Shown: in pieces, positions 17,269-25,504 of the stretch
Position numbering within the stretch: the first letter of the stretch is position 1
Layout: each line of letters begins with the position of its first letter
Origin: Methylophaga sp. 41_12_T18
GTDB lineage: Bacteria; Pseudomonadota; Gammaproteobacteria; Nitrosococcales; Methylophagaceae
Reading direction: 5' to 3'
DNA length: 64,000 nt
Assembly (NCBI GenBank): GCA_002163115.1
Contig: MAAI01000076.1
Span: 1 to 64,000, forward strand
Position numbers and translations under genes: made by a program
The notes under the pieces: model-generated
Database searches by the model: none
What the model was told of the DNA's origin: nothing
The model's input: the letters and a program-made list of their open reading frames with translations, nothing else

Positions 17269-18660
17269 ATGGCCTATGCAACACGAGATCCGTATAGCGG
17301 AGAATTGATACAGACTTTTCCCAATGCAACAGATGCAGAAGTAGAACAAGCGATCACCGAGGCACATGACGCTTTTCTACAATGGCGTGAAACCAGTGCC
17401 GAAGACAAAGCGACTATTTTGCAAAAAGCAGCCAACTTGCTGCGTGAAAATAGTCAAACTCATGCTCAACTGCTTACCATTGAAATGGGCAAGTTGATTG
17501 GCGAAGCTAAGGCAGAAGTCGAGTTATCAGCACAAATCTTAGAATATTACGTCAACAACGCAGCTGAATTACTCAAGCCACAAGTGATCGAGTCGGCAGA
17601 TCCCGCCATTAAAAAAGCCCAGATCATTAATGAGCCTCTTGGTGTTTTACTCGCGATTGAACCGTGGAACTTCCCTTATTACCAAATCGCCCGCATCCTT
17701 GCACCACAGCTTTCGGCTGGTAACACGCTGTTATTGAAACACGCATCCAATGTGCCGCAATGTGCTGACACTTTCCAACAACTGATGATTGATGCTGGTC
17801 TACCAAAAGGTGTATTTCGTAACCTGTATGCCACACGTGATCAGGTCAACACCATTATTGCCGACTCGCGCGTACGAGGTGTGGCATTAACCGGTTCTGA
17901 AGGTGCAGGCCAAGTGGTCGCATCACAAGCGGGCAAGGCGATGAAAAAGTCGACATTAGAACTCGGTGGTGCCGATGCCTTTGTTGTATTGGCTGATGCT
18001 GAGCTAGAAAAAACCGTCAAATGGGCGGTATTCGGACGTCATTGGAATGCAGGACAAGTGTGCGTGTCTTCCAAACGGATGATCATCGTCGACAGTGTTT
18101 ATGATGAGTTTATGGAACGTTATGCCAACGGCGTAGCATCGTTGCGTACAGGTGACCCGATGAATCCAGCAACCACACTGGCACCATTATCATCACAAGG
18201 CGCTGCTGATGAAGTTAAAGACAACATTAAGAAAGCTGTTGAGTTTGGTGCAACGGCAACCGAAGTAGGGCCAAACGTGCCAACCAAAGGTGCTTTTGTA
18301 CAACCAACTATTTTGACTAACATCACACCCGACAACCCAGCTTATTACTGGGAGTTCTTCGGCCCTGTATCAATGATATTCAGAGCAAAAGACGAAGCCG
18401 ATGCCGTGCGTATCGCCAATGATTCACCGTTTGGTCTTGGTGGTTCAGTGTTTGGTCAAAATGAAGATCACGCTGAAAAAGTGGCTAAACAAATCTCTAC
18501 CGGCATGGTTTATGTTAATCACCCAACCGCAGTCAAAGCCGACCTACCTTTCGGTGGTGTGCGTAACTCAGGTTATGGCCGTGAATTGATTGATTTAGGC
18601 TTGAAAGAGTTTGTAAATCACAAGCTAGTAGCCGTGACAGATATTGATGGTAATTTTTAA
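17269..18660 (+). CDS. NAD(P)-dependent aldehyde dehydrogenase, succinate-semialdehyde type
   Basis: The start is taken at the ATG at 17269, which has GGAG 8 bases upstream; the 58 preceding in-frame codons have no family match. The 463-residue protein follows the short Sad/YneI group: IEPWNFPYYQIARILAP (cofactor entry), LTGSEGAGQVV, LELGGADAF with the catalytic Glu, AGQVCVSSKR with the catalytic Cys, and a closing DLPFGGVRNSGYGRE. It probably oxidises succinate semialdehyde or a similar short aldehyde. It is bracketed by two YefM/YoeB modules, and a 96-base near-copy of its 3' end lies at 19401-19496. Confidence 0.92.
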   Translation: MAYATRDPYSGELIQTFPNATDAEVEQAITEAHDAFLQWRETSAEDKATILQKAANLLRENSQTHAQLLTIEMGKLIGEAKAEVELSAQILEYYVNNAAELLKPQVIESADPAIKKAQIINEPLGVLLAIEPWNFPYYQIARILAPQLSAGNTLLLKHASNVPQCADTFQQLMIDAGLPKGVFRNLYATRDQVNTIIADSRVRGVALTGSEGAGQVVASQAGKAMKKSTLELGGADAFVVLADAELEKTVKWAVFGRHWNAGQVCVSSKRMIIVDSVYDEFMERYANGVASLRTGDPMNPATTLAPLSSQGAADEVKDNIKKAVEFGATATEVGPNVPTKGAFVQPTILTNITPDNPAYYWEFFGPVSMIFRAKDEADAVRIANDSPFGLGGSVFGQNEDHAEKVAKQISTGMVYVNHPTAVKADLPFGGVRNSGYGRELIDLGLKEFVNHKLVAVTDIDGNF

Positions 18661-18685
18661 CGGTTAGTTTTATTAGTTTGAAATG

Positions 18686-18722
18686 AAAAGGCCTTCAATG
18701 TTTCTAGTGAAGGCCTTTTTTT
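18686..18722 (+). terminator. Terminator of the aldehyde dehydrogenase gene
   Basis: A perfect 12-base stem, AAAAGGCCTTCA with TGAAGGCCTTTT around a 10-base loop, is followed by a T run. It begins 25 bases after the stop. Confidence 0.92.
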
Positions 18723-18810
18723 AGTTTACTAACTGTCAAAATGAAATAATTAAGTTACTTCATTGATATATCTTTATTTTTAAATGACTTAAAATATGTT
18801 TTACGATAAC

Positions 18811-18831
18811 ATGTACGACATTACCGTACAT
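18811..18831. promoter_or_regulatory. Operator palindrome of the second yefM-yoeB module
   Basis: ATGTACG and CGTACAT form a perfect 7-base inverted repeat with a 7-base spacer, ending 17 bases before the antitoxin start. The core resembles the TGTACA boxes of the first module but is not identical, so cross-regulation is possible but not shown. Confidence 0.7.
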
Positions 18832-18848
18832 AACTTAGGTGGTTAATT

Positions 18849-19121
18849 ATGGATAGCATTAGCGTAAACAAATTTAGAGACAATTTAAAAACATATGTTG
18901 AGCAAACCGTCAGTGAGCATGAACCAATAAAAGTGACCAGACGAGCTGGCGAAGACTTTATTGTCATGAGTGCTGATGATTGGGAAAGAGAACAAGAGAC
19001 TCTTCATGTTTTGCAAAGCAGTGACTTAATGAAGCAAATTGCTGAATCGATGAAAACGCATCAAAGCGAAACTGGCTATAAACCAACGCAAGAGCAATTA
19101 AATGAGATCACTCGTTTTTGA
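18849..19121 (+). CDS. yefM: YefM/Phd-family antitoxin, second module
   Basis: This 90-residue protein shows the Phd/YefM N-terminal domain (SISVNKFRDNLKTYVEQTV, VTRRAGEDFIVMSADDWE) and an acidic/polar toxin-binding tail. It overlaps its toxin gene by 20 bases. Its sequence is clearly different from the first module's antitoxin, so the two modules are separate arrivals rather than a recent copy. Confidence 0.92.
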   Translation: MDSISVNKFRDNLKTYVEQTVSEHEPIKVTRRAGEDFIVMSADDWEREQETLHVLQSSDLMKQIAESMKTHQSETGYKPTQEQLNEITRF

Positions 19122-19371
19122 AGGAAAGACTTGGCTAGTTTATGAGCAGCTTAGAGAAAAAGATAAAAAACTGCACAAGGCTTTATGTCAGGTTTTAAAA
19201 GAAATGTTACGTTCAGATCCTGCTGGCGGCTTAGGCAAACCAGAGCCGTTAAAACATAACCTATCAGGATTATGGTCTAAACGAATTTCTCAGAAAGATA
19301 GGCTGATTTATAAGTTTGATGATGAAAATATTTATATTTTCGCGATTGGTGGTCATTACGATGAGCATTAA
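19102..19371 (+). CDS. yoeB: YoeB/Txe-family toxin, second module
   Basis: This 89-residue YoeB relative has WLVYEQLREKDKKLHKALCQ, then the GKPEPLKHNLSGLWSKRIS block and DRLIYKFD. The usual C-terminal CRYHY is replaced by AIGGHYDEH; the catalytic His-Tyr pair is kept as HY, but the Arg before it is not, and three residues follow. This may lower or alter the nuclease. Confidence 0.9.
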   Translation: MRSLVFEGKTWLVYEQLREKDKKLHKALCQVLKEMLRSDPAGGLGKPEPLKHNLSGLWSKRISQKDRLIYKFDDENIYIFAIGGHYDEH

Positions 19372-19400
19372 AATGTCACGCCACTTTCATCGACAATGGC

Positions 19401-19496
19401 AACTCAGGTTATGGTCGTGAATTGATTGATTTAGGTTTGAAAGAGTTTGTAAATCACAAGCTCGTCGCCGTGACAGATATTGATGGTGGTTTTTAA
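19401..19496 (+). pseudogene. Duplicated 3' end of the aldehyde dehydrogenase gene
   Basis: These 96 bases match 18565-18660, the last 31 codons and stop of the dehydrogenase, with six mismatches by eye. Four are silent third-position changes; the other two turn the penultimate Asn codon into Gly. Homology starts abruptly in AACTCAGG and ends at the TAA. There is no upstream part, so it is a tail fragment. It lies just beyond the second toxin gene, making a direct repeat around the module. The rest of the 341-base gap (19372-19712) holds the terminator and the dinJ-type operator listed below, and otherwise nothing recognisable. Confidence 0.9.
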
Positions 19497-19536
19497 CTAT
19501 TTAAGTAATAGCGACGAAATTTAAAACTAAAAGAAT

Positions 19537-19575
19537 AAGGGCAACCAATATGAAAGTATTGAATGCCCTTTTTTA
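19537..19575 (+). terminator. Terminator after the duplicated dehydrogenase tail
   Basis: An outer stem AAGGGCA/TGCCCTT and an inner stem CAATA/TATTG are separated by a small internal loop and followed by TTTTTT. The sequence differs from the terminator of the intact gene. Confidence 0.8.
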
Positions 19576-19665
19576 ATATCCATTGCTACTGCACAAATGC
19601 TGAGATTGGTTGAAGGGCCAGACTCTTATTAACGCTCTGTTTTTGTTAACTTGTACTGATGATTG

Positions 19666-19683
19666 TATACCAAACGGTGTATA
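19666..19683. promoter_or_regulatory. Candidate operator of the dinJ-yafQ-like module
   Basis: TATAC and GTATA are inverted around an 8-base spacer, 30 bases before the antitoxin start. A GAGGGG ribosome site follows at 19701-19706. Autorepression by the ribbon-helix-helix antitoxin is likely, but the exact site is a guess. Confidence 0.45.
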
Positions 19684-19712
19684 TTGTTGGTATGTCGAAT
19701 GAGGGGTAATTT

Positions 19713-19952
19713 ATGGCCAAAATACAAACCAGTCTTAGAATAGAAGAGAAGTCACTTAAAGAAGCAAAGGTGATTCTTAATTCTTTAGGAATGAACTTTT
19801 CTGAAGCTGTGAATGTGTTTACCAGCATGGTCGTGCAAACTAAGGGACTGCCATTTGAGGTTAAGATCCCCAATAAGTTAACATCTAAGGTGATTCAAGA
19901 AGCTAAACTTGGCGTTAATGTCGATGAGTTTTCAGTTGATGAAATACGATGA
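19713..19952 (+). CDS. RelB/DinJ-family antitoxin
   Basis: This 79-residue protein begins with a ribbon-helix-helix: KIQTSLRIEEKSLKEAKVILNSLGMNFSEAVNVF, typical of RelB/DinJ. The C-terminal half, VKIPNKLTSKVIQEAKLG, would bind the toxin. Its stop overlaps the next start as ATGA. Confidence 0.92.
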   Translation: MAKIQTSLRIEEKSLKEAKVILNSLGMNFSEAVNVFTSMVVQTKGLPFEVKIPNKLTSKVIQEAKLGVNVDEFSVDEIR

Positions 19953-20215
19953 AGCTTAGGCGACATAAAGTTTTTTTAAAAGATATTAAAAAAGAAAAAT
20001 TAGCCGATTCACAATTTGAAAAATTTATTTATTACATCAACCTTCTTAGGGAAGGAGGTGTTTTACCTCTCGAGTCACGTGACCATGCACTTTTAGGTGA
20101 ATATAAGGATTGTAGGGAATTTCATCTAGGTGGAGATATGTTAGTTATTTATCTCGTCGAAGCCGAGCAAATTACTCTGCTACGGATTGGCACACATACA
20201 CAACTATTCAAGTAA
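19949..20215 (+). CDS. YafQ/RelE-family mRNA interferase toxin
   Basis: This 88-residue RelE-fold protein has the YafQ pattern RDHALLGEYKDCREFHLGGD, then MLVIYLV and LLRIGTHTQLF. The His residues and the late Thr-His-Gln-Leu-Phe block correspond to the conserved catalytic end of YafQ. It would cleave mRNA on the ribosome. It forms an operon with the DinJ-type antitoxin through a 4-base overlap. Confidence 0.92.
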   Translation: MKLRRHKVFLKDIKKEKLADSQFEKFIYYINLLREGGVLPLESRDHALLGEYKDCREFHLGGDMLVIYLVEAEQITLLRIGTHTQLFK

Positions 20216-20220
20216 GAACT

Positions 20221-20317
20221 GAGAAAACAAATAGCTCCAGACTCTCAGTCGCGTATAACCTTGGCTTTGAATACCCACAATACTTTGCCTGATTATTCAA
20301 AAAGTACCTAAAAGGGG
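20221..20317 (+). pseudogene. Fragment of an AraC-family regulator gene (C-terminal HTH)
   Basis: Read in the frame of 20248, this stretch gives LSVAYNLGFEYPQYFA, then a TGA, then LFKKYLK. This is the recognition-helix signature of AraC/XylS regulators (usually GFEYPQYFSRLFKK) with the Arg codon turned into a stop. Nothing of the rest of such a gene is present, and the REP hairpin begins at its end. It is a decayed remnant. Confidence 0.6.
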
Positions 20318-20333
20318 ACGCAACCCTTTTAGG
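20307..20333 (+). repeat. REP-like hairpin upstream of the RAYT gene
   Basis: CCTAAAAGGG and CCCTTTTAGG are perfect 10-base arms around the loop GACGCAA. The core GGGGACGCAACCC recurs inverted after the transposase gene, and with one base changed, twice inside recB. The arrangement is that of a REP element and its tyrosine transposase. Confidence 0.85.
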
Positions 20334-20399
20334 AGTATTATTTATTCTGATCAATGTGTTAGTGTATTTATATCAAGGATTGATAAGAGGTTTTAGCTT

Positions 20400-21068
20400 A
20401 TGCCAAGGACAAGGCGTCATGTATTTCCAACTATCCCGCATCATATTACCCAGCGTGGTAATCGTCGAGAAGATGTATTTTTCAATGACGACGACAAACA
20501 GCTCTATCTGGAATGGCTGACAGATTACTGTAAGAAATATCAAGTTGAGTTATTGTCATACTGCCTGATGGATAATCATATTCACTTAATTATGACGCCA
20601 CAGACTCATGACGGACTACATAATGTCTTAAAGCCTCTCCATATGCGTTACGCACAATACATCAATAGAAGACATGGATGGTCGGGGCATTTGTGGCAAG
20701 GTCGTTTTTTTTCATCCGCATTGGATGAAGCACACACCCATGCAGCCATTCGTTATGTTGAAAGAAACCCTGTGGAAGCTGGCATGGTAGAAAAATCGGA
20801 AGACTATCCTTGGTCAAGTGCCGCACACCATTGTGGTCAAACAGTAAATGACTTTTTGATGAATCGAGCGAATAAAATCACGGGAATAACTGAAGATAAA
20901 TGGTCTGACTGGCTAGCGATTATTGTGCGTGAAGGGCTAACACAAGTATTGGAGCGAAATATTGAGAAAGGCTTACCTTGTGGATCTGATAACTTCATAG
21001 AACGCTTAGAAAAATTAGCTGATAGATCTTTACAATATCGGCCTCAGGGTAGGCCATCAAAGGGGTAA
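20400..21068 (+). mobile_element. REP-associated tyrosine transposase (RAYT, TnpA_REP)
   Basis: This 222-residue protein is a Y1/HUH single-strand transposase of the REP group. It opens with PRTRRHVFPTIPHHITQRGN, carries the HUH metal motif as NHIHLIM near residue 60 and the nucleophile Tyr in RYVERNPVEAG near 119. The C-terminal basic tail (RPQGRPSKG) follows. Such proteins bind and cut REP hairpins, and are usually single-copy and domesticated. Inverted REP hairpins stand on both sides, and its start lies 66 bases after the left hairpin. The frame is intact. Confidence 0.93.
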
Positions 21069-21089
21069 AAAGGGTTGCGTCCCCTTAAA
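21067..21089 (-). repeat. REP-like hairpin downstream of the RAYT gene, inverted
   Basis: AAGGG-TTGCGTC-CCCTT with A-rich flanks is the reverse complement of the core of the left element. Its arms are shorter than those of the left copy. The left arm begins right at the transposase stop codon. Confidence 0.85.
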
Positions 21090-21144
21090 TCCTGGGATTA
21101 CTTCATTTCTGCTAAACGTTGTGATCTAAATGCTAGGTCTTTGG

Positions 21145-22095
21145 TTATTTAGGCTCATCATCGAGAGCTTTAAAAAAACTGTCATCAGGTTGAGCCACTC
21201 TGAATGTGGTTAATGATTTATCCATTACGTGAACTCCTGAAAAAACCATGGCATCGCCAAGGCGCGGCACATAAATAATAGAGTTTTCATCTTCCGTAAG
21301 TTTGAAACCGATAGTCTGTATGCGTTTTCTCATATATGGATAATATCCTTGAACCATTGTTAGTTCATTTTCATCGCGAGGATATGGTGAAGAGACATCA
21401 TTAAGCATGAGTTTTATCGAGCTTTGTAAATTATCTGAAAGGTACTGCTTTAATTCAACGCCTTCATTTTCTGTCCAACTTCCATCACCTACCAACGGTT
21501 TTGCTGCTCCTGTCGATGACATGTAGCGAGTGTTCCAGATCGGGGCTGTTTCATTGGGTTTTGTCATACTTGCTTGTAGCAAAACATAAGGCCGGACATT
21601 TTCATCAGAGACAAAAGTTAATATGACAGCAGTTCTAACTTTTAACTGAGGTAAGCTGGGTGTACTTAATGTTGTGAATTCCTTCCTCAAATTAGAGGTT
21701 TGAAGCAACTCTTGTGTGATTTTTTCAGCTTCGTTGGTTAGAGTTATATTCAATATGTGTTGTGACTTATCACTGGCGCTAGAGCCTATACTGGAGTCCA
21801 CTCCATCTTGAATTAACATTCCTAATGGCCCAAATAGAACACCGACTAGGCCACTTGATTGATGTCCTGAAATGATAACTTGGCTATCAGGGATACGGTG
21901 GATACCAGGTGGTAAATCAGACCAGCCAGATAGTTCTTGATCGATAAAATCGATAGCGATAGCTTCTTCAATAGGAGGCGCTGGTTTAATTCTATTACTT
22001 GAAATACAACCTGTGAGTTGCGTCGCGATGATTAAAAATAGAAGTTGTAGGCTGTATTTTTTGAACTTTGTGTGATTTATTACATTGGTACGCAA
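21145..22095 (-). CDS. Lipoprotein of unknown function
   Basis: This 316-residue protein starts at a TTG with AAAGGA 8 bases upstream. A signal peptide ends in the lipobox QLTGC at residues 26-30. The mature part has a Gly-rich hydrophobic hairpin (GHQSSGLVGVLFGPLGMLIQDG) near 75-97, which could insert into a membrane, and a long hydrophilic remainder with alternating strands. No known family recognised. It is alone on its strand next to the mobile region. Confidence 0.7.
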   Translation of the reverse strand: MRTNVINHTKFKKYSLQLLFLIIATQLTGCISSNRIKPAPPIEEAIAIDFIDQELSGWSDLPPGIHRIPDSQVIISGHQSSGLVGVLFGPLGMLIQDGVDSSIGSSASDKSQHILNITLTNEAEKITQELLQTSNLRKEFTTLSTPSLPQLKVRTAVILTFVSDENVRPYVLLQASMTKPNETAPIWNTRYMSSTGAAKPLVGDGSWTENEGVELKQYLSDNLQSSIKLMLNDVSSPYPRDENELTMVQGYYPYMRKRIQTIGFKLTEDENSIIYVPRLGDAMVFSGVHVMDKSLTTFRVAQPDDSFFKALDDEPK

Positions 22096-22276
22096 TTTAT
22101 AATCCTTTTAGCGTTGTGTTGCACAATATCCGTATTTTTTCTTTAAAAAAGAAATCGTGAGCAATGGTATTTAGTAAATAGTTTTAAGTCAATTTTGCTA
22201 GCACCCACTTGTATGTAAAAATGCAGCTTTAGTTTTCGCTTTGTCGAAACGGTCATTTTTAGGGATAGCTTCTTTT

Positions 22277-25200
22277 ATGCTCAACGTTGTATACAGTAAC
22301 GATATGGTGCAGTTGGCTGCACAACTTGCTGAGATACAACACAGCGATCCGTTGCCTCCGTTAGAAGCGGAAACGGTGATTGTGCAGAGTAATGAGTTGG
22401 CGCGTTGGTTGTCGTTGTTTTTGGCACAACATCAGGGCGTGGCGAGCAATATTGAGTTTCCTTATCCTTCGGCTTATATCTGGACTTTGTTTCGTCGGGT
22501 GTTGTCGGGTGTGCCTAAGCAATCACCTTTTTCGACCGATGCGATGGCGTGGCGAATCTTTGAGTTGTTGCCGCAGTGCCAACATTTGCCTAAGTTTGAG
22601 CCGATTAATGCCTATTTAGGTTCGCAGGATGATCCTTTAAAACGTTATGCCATTTCCCATCGTATTGCGGATAGTTTTGACCAATATTTGATGTATCGAC
22701 CGGATTGGTTGCAGGCGTGGGAGCAAGGCGAAACACCGCATTGGCAAGCTTTGTTGTGGCAACAGCTGACGGCGGGTGAAGATGCGTCATTGCATCGTGC
22801 GAGTTTGTTGCAACAGTTGCATGATTATTTATTGTCTACCGATCAACGTCCTGCTGGTTTGCCTCGTCGTTTAGCGATTATTGGTGTATCGGCCTTGCCG
22901 CCGGTGTATTTGAAGATCTTTGAATTGATGGCGCGTCATTGCGATATCACCTTGATGTTCTTTTCGCCGAGTGAGGCGTATTGGGGCGATGTGGTTGACA
23001 AAAAAACACAGGCCAAACGCTTGGCTGAGTCGCAAGAAGAAGACTTGTATTTCAATAGTGGTCATCCCTTGTTAGCGAGCTTGGGCAAGCAAGGCCAAGA
23101 GATGTTTGAGCAGTTGCAAGAGTGCGAACACGAACAACAACATCTGTTTAATCCACCACAACAAACCAGTTTATTAGGCTGTTTGCAGCATGATATTTAT
23201 GCCTTGAATGATCCAGAGTTGGTGGAAGATAAGCAGGTTATTTCGGTTGAGGATGATTCGATTCAGGCACATGCCTGCCATAGTGCGATGCGTGAGATTG
23301 AAGTATTGCATGATCAGTTATTGGCCTTGTTTGAACGGCATCCTGATTTATCGCCGACCGATGTGGTGGTGATGACACCGGATATTGAGGTGTATGCACC
23401 TTGGATTGATGCAGTGTTTGCCCGTGTTGAGGGCGAGGCGAGTCAACGTTATATTCCTTATGGCATTGCTGATTGTGGCGTGCGTTATCAAAGTCCGGTG
23501 TTGAATGCGTTTATCACTTTACTAGGCTTGCCGCAGTCACGATTTGATGTGGAAACGGTGTTGAGTTTATTAGAGTGTCAGGCGATACAACATCGTTTTG
23601 CACTTGATGATGAACAGCTGACGGTGATTCGCACTTGGTTGGCAGAGACACAAACACGTTGGGCTTTGTCGGGTGAAGATAAAGCTAAGTTTGATTTGCC
23701 AGAAACGGATAACAATACTTGGCGAGCGGGTTTAGATCGTTTGTTATTAGGTTTTGCCATGCCATTAACCGAGCAAGGCGAAGACTTACGTTTATTTGAA
23801 CAACAGTTGGCTTTTGACGGCATCAGCGGTGAACGTGCAGCAACTATGGCGCAATTATGTGCATTTGTTGATAGTTTGGATAAGTTGCGTAATCACTTAA
23901 ACCGACCTCGCACCGCCGAGCAATGGCAGCAAACCCTAAATGAATGTTTGGATAATGTGTTTTTGCCGATGGGCAATGATAACCATGATGAATCTGAATT
24001 ATTGTTGCTGCGTAAAACTATCGATAAGTTGGTGGAAACTACTGAGCTGGCAGGCTTTGAACAAACCTTGTCATTGGCCTTGGTGACCGATTGGTTGAAT
24101 GGACATTTGGATACCAGCCAAACATTGAGCCGTTTTATGGGCCATGGTGTGACCTTTTGTGGCATGGTGCCGATGCGAAGTATTCCGTTTGATGTTGTGT
24201 GTTTGATAGGGATGAATGACGATAGTTATCCACGTCGTCAGCCAACAGCCGGTTTTGATTTGTTATCACATGATTATCGCTTGGGTGATCGCTCACGTCG
24301 TGATGATGATCGTTATCTGTTTTTAGAAGCCTTGTTGTCATGCCAACGTCATTTGTATTTGAGTTATGTCGGCGCGAGCATTCATGATAATGCCACCATT
24401 CCACCGTCGGTATTGGTCAGTGATCTGCGTGATGTGTTAAAGCAAAGTTATCAGGCAGAACATGACGAAGATATTTGGTCACAACTATTAACGCAACATC
24501 CTTTGCAGGCATTTAGTCCGCGTTATTTTGATGGTGTTGATCCGAAGTTATTTAGTTTTGAACAAGCACAGTGCCCGAATGCTCAGGCAGTGGAGGTGGA
24601 TGATTGGTTTGCCACGCCGCTGCCAGAAGTGGATGCCTCATGGCGACAAGTGAGTTTAAGTCAATTGTTGAACTTCTTCCGTCATCCAGCTCGATATTTA
24701 ATGCGTGAACGCATGGGCATACGATTGGAAATGTCGGATGACCAGTTGGAAACACGTGAGCCGTTTGCCTTAGATGGTTTGCAAGCATGGCAGCTGCGCC
24801 AACAGCTATTAACATCACGCTTAAACGACACGGCCTTGGCCGAGATGTTGCCTTTAGTGCAGGCGACCGGTGTATTGCCACAAGGCATTATGGGTGAACA
24901 TATTTTTGACAACCAAGCCGGTCAGGTGAATGAGTTTGCTGATAAGTTGAGCGAACGTTATCCCGACTCGTTTGAGAACCCAGCATCGTTTGAGTTGAAA
25001 CTGGGCGAGTTTTATTTAAGCGGCCAATTAGAACAACTGCATGAAGGCGGCATATTCCAATATCGAATGGCAAAAACCAAAGGTAATGATCTGTTGGCCT
25101 TGTGGCTGCAACACTTGGTATTGAACTGTGTGCAACCGAAAGGCATCGCCAAATCGAGCCAGTTGTTTACCGAAGATAATGAATATGAATTTGCACCCGT

Positions 25201-25504
25201 GGCGGAGGCAGAAAGCCACTTGTCGACCTTGTTGGACTATTACTGGCAAGGCTTGCACCAACCTTTGGCTTATATCCCCAACAGCAGCTTTGCCTTTGCC
25301 AAAGCAAGTTTAAATAGTGGCAAAGCATCACCTGATAACAAGATGTTTGACGCATGGAATGGCGGTCAATTTTCTAACGGCGATGTAGGCGATGATTATT
25401 ATCAACAAATCTACCAAACCGCACCGTTAGATGAACATTTCAAACAACTGGCCATGGCGATATTTGAACCGATTCAAGAACATCTTGTGGGAGGCAAACT
25501 GTGA
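22277..25504 (+). CDS. recC: Exodeoxyribonuclease V subunit gamma, RecC
   Basis: The start is taken at the ATG at 22277 (MLNVVYSND), since RecC normally opens MLxVYxSN; the frame could begin at a TTG 36 bases earlier. At 1075 residues it is slightly shorter than the E. coli protein. It shows the family landmarks: LSLFLAQHQGVASNIEFPYPSAYIW near the start, VVVMTPDIEVYAPWIDAVF and FCGMVPMRSIPFDVVCLIGMND. RecC splits the strands and recognises Chi. Its stop overlaps the recB start as GTGA. Leucine codons are mostly TTG by eye, as in recB and recD. Confidence 0.95.
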   Translation: MLNVVYSNDMVQLAAQLAEIQHSDPLPPLEAETVIVQSNELARWLSLFLAQHQGVASNIEFPYPSAYIWTLFRRVLSGVPKQSPFSTDAMAWRIFELLPQCQHLPKFEPINAYLGSQDDPLKRYAISHRIADSFDQYLMYRPDWLQAWEQGETPHWQALLWQQLTAGEDASLHRASLLQQLHDYLLSTDQRPAGLPRRLAIIGVSALPPVYLKIFELMARHCDITLMFFSPSEAYWGDVVDKKTQAKRLAESQEEDLYFNSGHPLLASLGKQGQEMFEQLQECEHEQQHLFNPPQQTSLLGCLQHDIYALNDPELVEDKQVISVEDDSIQAHACHSAMREIEVLHDQLLALFERHPDLSPTDVVVMTPDIEVYAPWIDAVFARVEGEASQRYIPYGIADCGVRYQSPVLNAFITLLGLPQSRFDVETVLSLLECQAIQHRFALDDEQLTVIRTWLAETQTRWALSGEDKAKFDLPETDNNTWRAGLDRLLLGFAMPLTEQGEDLRLFEQQLAFDGISGERAATMAQLCAFVDSLDKLRNHLNRPRTAEQWQQTLNECLDNVFLPMGNDNHDESELLLLRKTIDKLVETTELAGFEQTLSLALVTDWLNGHLDTSQTLSRFMGHGVTFCGMVPMRSIPFDVVCLIGMNDDSYPRRQPTAGFDLLSHDYRLGDRSRRDDDRYLFLEALLSCQRHLYLSYVGASIHDNATIPPSVLVSDLRDVLKQSYQAEHDEDIWSQLLTQHPLQAFSPRYFDGVDPKLFSFEQAQCPNAQAVEVDDWFATPLPEVDASWRQVSLSQLLNFFRHPARYLMRERMGIRLEMSDDQLETREPFALDGLQAWQLRQQLLTSRLNDTALAEMLPLVQATGVLPQGIMGEHIFDNQAGQVNEFADKLSERYPDSFENPASFELKLGEFYLSGQLEQLHEGGIFQYRMAKTKGNDLLALWLQHLVLNCVQPKGIAKSSQLFTEDNEYEFAPVAEAESHLSTLLDYYWQGLHQPLAYIPNSSFAFAKASLNSGKASPDNKMFDAWNGGQFSNGDVGDDYYQQIYQTAPLDEHFKQLAMAIFEPIQEHLVGGKL

